A stretch of 28,727 bases of DNA, from positions 1 to 28,727 of the forward strand of contig JAHAIU010000020.1 of assembly GCA_018372555.1 (NCBI GenBank). Direction: 5' to 3'. Source of the DNA: Clostridium sp. Its GTDB lineage: Bacteria; Bacillota; Clostridia; Clostridiales; Clostridiaceae. Positions 23,509-28,727 of this stretch are shown here, piece after piece. The number at the start of each line of letters is the position of its first letter. Position 1 is the first letter of the stretch. Below the pieces are notes generated by a model. It worked only from the letters and a program-made list of their open reading frames with translations, was not told where the DNA came from and made no database searches. A program made the position numbers and the translations under genes.

Positions 23509-23561
23509 GCTTTCAATAGTATAAGAAAGGATATTATTCCTTAGATTATATTATTGAAGGC
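23509..23561 (+). other. Free-standing 53-nt hairpin
   Basis: GCTTTCAATAGTATAA (23509-23524) pairs with TTATATTATTGAAGGC (23546-23561) over 16 positions (two G-T), and an inner AAGGA (23527-23531) pairs with TCCTT (23538-23542). It lies about 65 bases before the zinc-ribbon gene and is followed only by TTTATTT. It could be a leader structure, a terminator for read-through, or a small RNA; the sequence does not decide. Confidence 0.55.
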
Positions 23562-23626
23562 TTTATTTAACACATGAGACTTTTTTATAGAAATATTTAG
23601 TGATAAAATTAAATAGAGGTGAAGTT

Positions 23627-23965
23627 ATGCTTTATAATAAATGCTATTGTGAAAAGTGCAAAAAAATACAAAGAATGAAGATAAATAGCTATATAGATTC
23701 GAAGGATTTAAATATAGGAAAAATAAAGTACAACAAATTATATGGAACTTGTGAAGTTTGTAATGAGGAAGTATATTCTGTTGATTTATATAAAAAAAAC
23801 AATATAGAAATAATTAATAAAATAAAAGAGCTTGAAGAAGAAATAACTATAAAGAAGATAATTGATAATATAAAAGTAGATAAGGATGAGCTTGGTATAA
23901 AGAATACTCAAATACTCGATTATATTAAGGAAGCTATTACAAATAAAAATAAAGATAAAGAGTAA
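23627..23965 (+). CDS. Small zinc-ribbon protein (112 aa)
   Basis: Two CxxC pairs, CEKC (about residues 8-11, with another Cys two before) and CEVC (about 41-44), frame a short beta region, making a zinc ribbon. The layout Cys pair, beta, 'GTCEVCNEEVYSVDLYKKN', then helix resembles the YgiT/MqsA or SocA-type antitoxin zinc fingers, but the Xre or SocA domain that normally follows is absent; only a charged helical tail ending TNKNKDKE is present. The ATG follows AGAGGTGAAG; an upstream GTG at 23600 has no such site. The DUF6414-like gene starts 63 bases after its stop in the same direction, so they may be co-transcribed. Confidence 0.65.
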   Translation: MLYNKCYCEKCKKIQRMKINSYIDSKDLNIGKIKYNKLYGTCEVCNEEVYSVDLYKKNNIEIINKIKELEEEITIKKIIDNIKVDKDELGIKNTQILDYIKEAITNKNKDKE

Positions 23966-24028
23966 GTTATTTATAAAATTGAATTTTAATATATATTTAT
24001 AAGTTGATTAATTCCTAAGGAGGAGGCA

Positions 24029-24961
24029 ATGCTAGATTTACTTGTATATCTAGATGAATTATTAATTAAGAATTTAAATTCAGTAGTTGTTAATGGATAT
24101 ATAGATATAAGAACCTTTAGGAGAATTAAAGATAGAACTGTTGGAGGTAATGTAAGGGTTGGTGAGAGAAACTCTAAAGAGTTAGACTTTAAAGATCAAA
24201 GGGATAAAATAGAGGGATATAAAAGTAAACATAATTCTTGTGAAGAGAGCCAGCAGGATGGTAGAGAAAGAAGCTTAGGCTTTGAAGGTAGAGATTTTGA
24301 TAGGGTAGAACAAGAAATTAAAAAGATAAGTACAGTTTTTACTCTTCATAACGATTTAATAAATAGAATGTATTCTAATAATCATATGAAGAAGATTAGC
24401 TATAAATCAATTAAAAATGGTAATGTTAAGGTTGGAGACTATGTAGAAGTTACAGGATGTATTCAAGAAGTATCATTACCTGAATATATCGATACAGTCT
24501 TAAATAGTATTAATTGCTATGGAATAGACTTTTTTAATTCTATTTTAGATAAAAATAATCTTAAAAGTTTAAATTTTAATATTATTTATAATTTGCTTAG
24601 TGGAATAAAAAATAGTATAACACAAAATGGTAGCAGGGACTTAATAGTTAAAAATCAAGATGTTTCAATATTGCTTACTATAAATCAAAATAATTTTGTA
24701 AATAATGGATATAGTATGTTTGACTTTGTTCAATGTTCTTGTAAAATATATGGAAAAGTAATGATGATAAAAGAAGATAAAGATAAGTGCATTAGTTTAC
24801 TAAGAAAATCTTCTCAAGAAAATTATTATGAAAAAATACTTAATAGTATAGAACCCTACTTAGATATATTAAGAAAGAATAATATTATCTTACCTGAAAA
24901 GCCAGAATGTAATATAAAGGGCAAGATGATAATGATATTACCAATGAGTATATGCATATAA
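24029..24961 (+). CDS. DUF6414-like protein of unknown function (310 aa)
   Basis: The N-terminus LLVYLDELLIKNL fits the 'YLDE' opening of DUF6414-type proteins. A long charged middle (about residues 35-95, rich in Gly, Glu, Lys and Arg) is probably disordered or coiled. The third quarter has VKVGDYVEVTGCIQEVSLPE (about 134-153), which matches the 'GDFVEVTG' strand I associate with the same group and looks like an OB- or SH3-like barrel. The final part is a second alpha/beta region ending MIMILPMSICI. Assignment is from memory of the pattern and only moderately sure. The start ATG follows AAGGAGGAGG, a very strong ribosome binding site. Its stop codon lies within the terminator stem. Confidence 0.45.
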   Translation: MLDLLVYLDELLIKNLNSVVVNGYIDIRTFRRIKDRTVGGNVRVGERNSKELDFKDQRDKIEGYKSKHNSCEESQQDGRERSLGFEGRDFDRVEQEIKKISTVFTLHNDLINRMYSNNHMKKISYKSIKNGNVKVGDYVEVTGCIQEVSLPEYIDTVLNSINCYGIDFFNSILDKNNLKSLNFNIIYNLLSGIKNSITQNGSRDLIVKNQDVSILLTINQNNFVNNGYSMFDFVQCSCKIYGKVMMIKEDKDKCISLLRKSSQENYYEKILNSIEPYLDILRKNNIILPEKPECNIKGKMIMILPMSICI

Positions 24962-24981
24962 AAAAATTTATATGCATTTTT
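24952..24981 (+). terminator. Intrinsic terminator overlapping a stop codon
   Basis: ATGCATATAAA (24952-24962) pairs perfectly with TTTATATGCAT (24967-24977) around four A, then T. The left arm includes the last codons and TAA of the DUF6414-like gene. Confidence 0.75.
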
Positions 24982-24990
24982 AAGTTGTTA

Positions 24991-25019
24991 TAGAAAGTAA
25001 TAAAAAATTAATGTATAAT
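24991..25019 (+). promoter_or_regulatory. Promoter of the DUF1846 gene
   Basis: TATAAT (25014-25019) is a consensus -10; TAGAAA (24991-24996), 17 bp upstream, is an acceptable -35. It lies between the terminator and the gene start at 25079. Confidence 0.5.
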
Positions 25020-25078
25020 AATTACTTAATGATTACAAAGTAAAAATGAATATTAGATTATAGGAAAGAGGCAAAAAG

Positions 25079-26584
25079 ATGAAAATAGGTTTTGATCATA
25101 AAAAATATCTAGATGAACAATCTAAATATATTTTAGAAAGAGTTAATGATTATGATAAATTATATTTAGAATTTGGCGGAAAGCTAATGAATGATTTGCA
25201 TGCTAAGAGGGTTTTACCTGGATTTGATGAAAATGCTAAAATTAAATTGCTTCAAAAGCTTAAAGAAAAAGTTGAAGTGGTAATATGCGTTTATGCAGGA
25301 GACATTGAAAGAAACAAGATCAGAGGAGACTTTGGTATTACATATGACCTTGAAGTATTAAGACTTATAGATGATTTAAGAGGATATGGGTTAGATGTAA
25401 ATAGTGTAGTAATAACTAGATTTGATGGGCAACCAGCTACTACTGTATTTATAAACAAGCTTGAAAGAAGAGGAATAAAAGTTTATAAGCATAGAGCTAC
25501 ACTTGGATATCCAACAGATGTAGATACTATTGTAAGTGATGAAGGATATGGTAAAAATCCATATATAGAAACAACTAAGCCAATAGTAGTAGTTACTGCT
25601 CCAGGTCCAGGAAGTGGAAAGCTTGCTACTTGTTTAAGCCAATTATATCATGAAAATAAAAGAGGAAATGTTGCAGGATACTCTAAGTTTGAAACTTTTC
25701 CAGTATGGAATGTTCCACTTAAGCATCCTCTAAACATAGCTTATGAAGCAGCTACAGTAGATTTGAAAGACGTTAATATGATAGATTCTTTCCATTTTGA
25801 TGCTTATAATGAAGTTGCAGTAAACTATAATAGAGATATTGAAAGCTTCCCAGTTCTTAAGAGAATAATTGAAAAAATTACTGGTAAAGAATCAGTTTAT
25901 AAATCTCCAACAGATATGGGAGTTAATAGGGTAGGCTTTGGCATCATTAATGATGATGTAGTAAAAGAAGCTTCTAATCAAGAAATAATAAGAAGATATT
26001 ATAAGACTATTTGTGAATTTAAAAAAGGTTACGTAGATAAAGATGTTGCAGATAGTGCGAAGCTTATTATGGAAGAGTTAAACTTAAAAGAATCTGATAG
26101 AAAAGTAGTTAATCCAGCTAGAGAATACTCAGAAAAATTAAAGAAGATTAATGGTAGGGAATCATATCCAGTAGTAGCTTTAGAATTAAATGATGGAACT
26201 ATTCTTACTGGTAGAGGTTCAGAAATAATGGATGCACCAGCAGCTGTAATTTTAAATGCTATAAAACATTTAGCTAATATTTCTGATGATATACATTTAA
26301 TATCTCCAGTTATTTTAGAGCCGATTCAAAACTTAAAGTTTAAAACTTTAGGAATTAAAAATATAGTTTTAAATTGTGAAGAAATACTAATAGCTTTAAG
26401 TATATGTGCTGCAACAAATCCTACTGCACAAGTAGCATTAAATAAGTTAACAGAATTAAAAGGATGTCAAGCACATTCAACAACTATGACTTCAAATGGT
26501 GATGAACAAACCTTTAGAAGATTAGGAATTGATATAACTTGTGACCCAGAATATCAAAGTGATAATTTATATTATAACAATTAA
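25079..26584 (+). CDS. DUF1846 (UPF0371) family protein
   Basis: A 501-residue conserved protein of anaerobes and streptococci. The family has solved structures but no settled function; a nucleotide-binding role is suggested. Visible marks: N-terminal IGFDHKKYLDEQSKYILER, then LVxEFGGKL-like LYLEFGGKLMNDLHAKRVLP, the ITRFDGQPA segment, and a P-loop-like VTAPGPGSGKLATCLSQLYH (about residues 173-192). The C-terminal third (TILTGRGSEIMDAPAAVILN, then HSTTMTSNGDEQTFRRLGID) is also strongly conserved. Length is normal for the family. The ATG follows GAAAGAGG. It stands alone between its own promoter and a strong terminator. Confidence 0.93.
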   Translation: MKIGFDHKKYLDEQSKYILERVNDYDKLYLEFGGKLMNDLHAKRVLPGFDENAKIKLLQKLKEKVEVVICVYAGDIERNKIRGDFGITYDLEVLRLIDDLRGYGLDVNSVVITRFDGQPATTVFINKLERRGIKVYKHRATLGYPTDVDTIVSDEGYGKNPYIETTKPIVVVTAPGPGSGKLATCLSQLYHENKRGNVAGYSKFETFPVWNVPLKHPLNIAYEAATVDLKDVNMIDSFHFDAYNEVAVNYNRDIESFPVLKRIIEKITGKESVYKSPTDMGVNRVGFGIINDDVVKEASNQEIIRRYYKTICEFKKGYVDKDVADSAKLIMEELNLKESDRKVVNPAREYSEKLKKINGRESYPVVALELNDGTILTGRGSEIMDAPAAVILNAIKHLANISDDIHLISPVILEPIQNLKFKTLGIKNIVLNCEEILIALSICAATNPTAQVALNKLTELKGCQAHSTTMTSNGDEQTFRRLGIDITCDPEYQSDNLYYNN

Positions 26585-26615
26585 TAAATAGACAGATTTA
26601 TTTAATAAAGTATAT

Positions 26616-26663
26616 AAAGATGTACCGAATTTAGAACATGGTTAATTCGGTGCATCTTTTTTT
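26616..26663 (+). terminator. Intrinsic terminator of the DUF1846 gene
   Basis: AAAGATGTACCGAATT (26616-26631) pairs with AATTCGGTGCATCTTT (26644-26659, one G-T) around a 12-nt loop, followed by T to 26663. Confidence 0.9.
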
Positions 26664-26685
26664 ATATAATAACCTAAAAAGTTTC

Positions 26686-26732
26686 ATATAATATCTTCCA
26701 TAATAATTTTTATGTTATGAAAGATATTATAT
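26686..26732 (+). other. AT-rich hairpin upstream of RNase J
   Basis: Arms 26686-26703 and 26715-26732 pair over 17 of 18 positions (one C-A mismatch) with an 11-nt loop. No T run follows. It lies about 70 bases before the RNase J start, in its probable leader or promoter region; autoregulation through the leader is possible. Confidence 0.5.
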
Positions 26733-26799
26733 TTTAAATAGTTAATTTAATTATTCTATATTTGGGAAATACTATTAGTATATTAAAGGAGGTTTTTTA

Positions 26800-28461
26800 A
26801 TGAATGGAGATTTTATAAAGGTAATTCCTCTTGGTGGAGTTGGGGAGATAGGAAAGAATATTACCGCCTTAGAAGTTAATGATGAAATAATAGTAATAGA
26901 TTGTGGAATAGCATTTCCTGACGAAGAAATGTATGGAGTTGATTTAATTATTCCTGATATATCATATTTGATAGATAATAAGGATAAGGTTAAAGGATTA
27001 TTTATAACCCATGGACATGAGGATCATATAGGGGCAATACCATATATTCTTAAGCAATTAAACATGGATGTCTACGGAACAAAATTAACCTTAGCTATTA
27101 TTGAAAATAAATTAAGAGAACATAAATTGGTAGAAACTAGTAATCTTATTTTAGTCAATCCAGGTGAAATGGTATCATTTAATAATTTATCTATAGAATT
27201 TATACAAAGTACTCATAGTATTGCAGAGTCTTGTTGTTTTGCTATAAAGACTATATTAGGTACTATTTTTCACACTGGGGACTTCAAAATAGACTTAACT
27301 CCAATAGATGATAAAGTTATAGATATAGATAGGATTTCAACAATAGGAAAAGAGGGAGTTTTACTACTAATGGCAGATAGTACTAATGTTGAACGATCTG
27401 GCTACACTATGTCAGAAAGGTCTATTGGTAATACCTTTAATAGAATATTTTCAACAGCTAAAGGTAGGGTTATAATTGCAACCTTTGCTTCTAATATACA
27501 TAGAATGCAGCAAATAATTAATGCATCATTAGATAGGAAGAGAAAAGTAGCTTTTGCAGGAAGGAGTATGGAGAGTATTTCAAGGATGGCCATTGATCTT
27601 GGATATCTACATATGCCTGAAGATATGTTAATAGAAATCGACGATATAAAAAATTACAATAACGAAAATATAACTATAATAACTACAGGAAGCCAAGGAG
27701 AACCAATGGCAGCCTTAGCAAGAATAGCATATGGTAATCATAAGAAAATTAAGATTGAAAATGAGGATTTATTTATAATTTCAGCAGCTCCTATACCAGG
27801 GAATGATAAGTTAATTTCCAAAGTAATAAATGAACTATTTAAAAAAGGAGCAGATGTAATTTATGAAGACTTAGAAGAAGTCCATGTTTCAGGTCATGCT
27901 TATAGGGAAGAATTAAAACTTATGCATAGATTAATTAAGCCCCAATATTTTATGCCTATTCATGGTGAATATAGACATTTAAAGCATCATAAAGACTTAG
28001 CAATTAGCCTTGGAATGGATCCAAGTGATACCTTTATATTAGAAAGAGGAGATGTTTTATTAATAAATAAAGATGAGGCTAAGAAAGAGGGTAAGGTTAA
28101 AACTGGTACAGTTTTAGTAGATGGACTTGGTGTTGGAGATGTAGGAACTTTAGTGCTTAGAGATAGAAAACATTTAGCTCAAGATGGGCTAGTTAATATA
28201 GTAGTGACTATTGAAAGGGAAAGTTTTAGTATAATTGCAGGTCCTGATATTATTACAAGAGGTTTTGTTTATGTTAAGGAAGCTGAAGAACTTATTAAGG
28301 AGTTAAAAGATATAGCTACTAATGAATTACAAAGCTGTCTTGATAATAGAATTATAGAATGGTATTTAATAAAAACTAATATTAAAAAGTCAGTTGAAAG
28401 ATATATATATGATAAAACTAAAAGAAGACCAACTATTATACCAATAATTATGGAGATATAA
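26800..28461 (+). CDS. rnj: Ribonuclease J
   Basis: RNase J is the 5'-3' exo- and endoribonuclease central to mRNA decay and RNA maturation in Firmicutes. The 553 residues match RNase J1 (about 555). The metallo-beta-lactamase core starts with IPLGGVGEIGKN; the zinc motif HGHEDH is at residues 71-76 (B. subtilis J1 has it at 74-79), with further ligands in STHSIAES and HTGDFK. The beta-CASP part contains ADSTNVERSGYT, FASNIHRMQQI, GSQGEP and HVSGHA, and HGEYRHL supplies the last histidine. The small C-terminal domain ends the protein (TIERESFSIIAGPDIITRGF). The ATG follows AAAGGAGG. A single copy is visible here, so J1 or J2 cannot be told from context. Confidence 0.96.
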   Translation: MNGDFIKVIPLGGVGEIGKNITALEVNDEIIVIDCGIAFPDEEMYGVDLIIPDISYLIDNKDKVKGLFITHGHEDHIGAIPYILKQLNMDVYGTKLTLAIIENKLREHKLVETSNLILVNPGEMVSFNNLSIEFIQSTHSIAESCCFAIKTILGTIFHTGDFKIDLTPIDDKVIDIDRISTIGKEGVLLLMADSTNVERSGYTMSERSIGNTFNRIFSTAKGRVIIATFASNIHRMQQIINASLDRKRKVAFAGRSMESISRMAIDLGYLHMPEDMLIEIDDIKNYNNENITIITTGSQGEPMAALARIAYGNHKKIKIENEDLFIISAAPIPGNDKLISKVINELFKKGADVIYEDLEEVHVSGHAYREELKLMHRLIKPQYFMPIHGEYRHLKHHKDLAISLGMDPSDTFILERGDVLLINKDEAKKEGKVKTGTVLVDGLGVGDVGTLVLRDRKHLAQDGLVNIVVTIERESFSIIAGPDIITRGFVYVKEAEELIKELKDIATNELQSCLDNRIIEWYLIKTNIKKSVERYIYDKTKRRPTIIPIIMEI

Positions 28462-28727
28462 ATTCTATATCCTTTCAGTTTTGATGATTCATATAAAGAA
28501 ATATGTCGCTTTTTGACTATTTATTATAAAAATAATCTAGACTATTATTAGAAAGATATATATAATAGATATAAAAAATGAATCTGTTAAGCTGATATGA
28601 AAAAATAGCTTGATTTTTCATAGAATTGCTCGCTCTTTGAAAATTATATAAGTTTGAATATTTTATTGCATGACAAACAAGCCTGCAATAAAATTGATTT
28701 TTGCAGGTTAAATAAAGGTATTAAGTT
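28462..28727. other. Gene-free end of the window with alternative hairpins
   Basis: No supported gene lies here. TTGACT at 28513-28518 has no good -10. A 9-bp hairpin (28596-28604 with 28614-28622) is seen. At the edge, TGCAATAAAAT (28684-28694) can pair perfectly with ATTTTATTGCA (28660-28670), while the overlapping CCTGCAA (28682-28688) can pair with TTGCAGG (28701-28707); the two hairpins exclude each other. This may be the leader of a gene beyond the window or the end of one on the reverse strand. Confidence 0.45.

Noticed and set aside
28513..28541. Promoter with TTGACT and TCTAGA
   Set aside because: The -10 match is poor and no gene follows in the window.

Overview
The window is chromosomal DNA from a low-GC Gram-positive anaerobe, most likely a Clostridium sensu stricto. 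The evidence is the very AT-rich codon use, strong AGGAGG-type ribosome binding sites, T-box and c-di-GMP-I leader RNAs, RNase J, DUF1846 and a very large secreted M60 metallopeptidase with NPCBM and FIVAR modules. I cannot name the species. No tRNA, rRNA, insertion sequence, prophage or CRISPR array is visible.

Layout. (1) 1-1880 is partly a gene graveyard: the 3' end of a GyrI-like regulator, a MerR-type promoter in front of a dxs (DXP synthase) remnant, a living small methyltransferase with a 30-residue membrane peptide behind it, then a truncated T-box leader in front of a methionyl-type tRNA synthetase remnant. (2) 1893-4702 is the trkA-trkH potassium uptake operon. (3) 4976-12595 is a promoter, a c-di-GMP-I riboswitch with an intrinsic terminator, and a 2446-residue secreted M60 mucin-type metallopeptidase with four discoidin and three NPCBM modules. 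An antiterminator that shares bases with the riboswitch closing stem can be drawn, which predicts that c-di-GMP turns the gene OFF. (4) 12733-17334 is a tightly packed NAD operon: a short Prs-like enzyme, a nicotinamidase-like hydrolase, NadV/NAMPT, NadE, and the Nudix-related regulator NrtR, which probably controls the operon. (5) 17335-20726 holds a small decayed reading frame, a MATE exporter, a 57-residue reverse-strand protein, and a GidA-like FAD oxidoreductase preceded by the 3' stub of a lost partner gene.

(6) 20944-24961 is the least understood part. It has two unknown co-oriented genes, an unknown reverse gene with a palindromic operator, a PadR regulator divergent from a Cys/Gly-rich microprotein, a 30-bp motif shared by the promoters of two of these units, a free-standing 53-nt hairpin, a zinc-ribbon protein and a DUF6414-like protein. 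(7) 24991-28461 is core metabolism: DUF1846 and RNase J. (8) The last 266 bases hold no gene, but at the right edge one strand segment can pair with either of two partners.

How the genes work together: region 3 links second-messenger level to attack on host glycoproteins. Region 4 supplies NAD from salvaged nicotinamide or nicotinate, with PRPP made by its own first gene and a built-in NAD-metabolite sensor. Region 6 looks like accessory surface or stress genes under local regulators. Nothing here proves a new system. The best candidates for one are the NAD operon (short Prs plus a NadV lacking the usual nicotinamide-binding Asp) and the PadR/Cys-Gly/shared-motif cluster.
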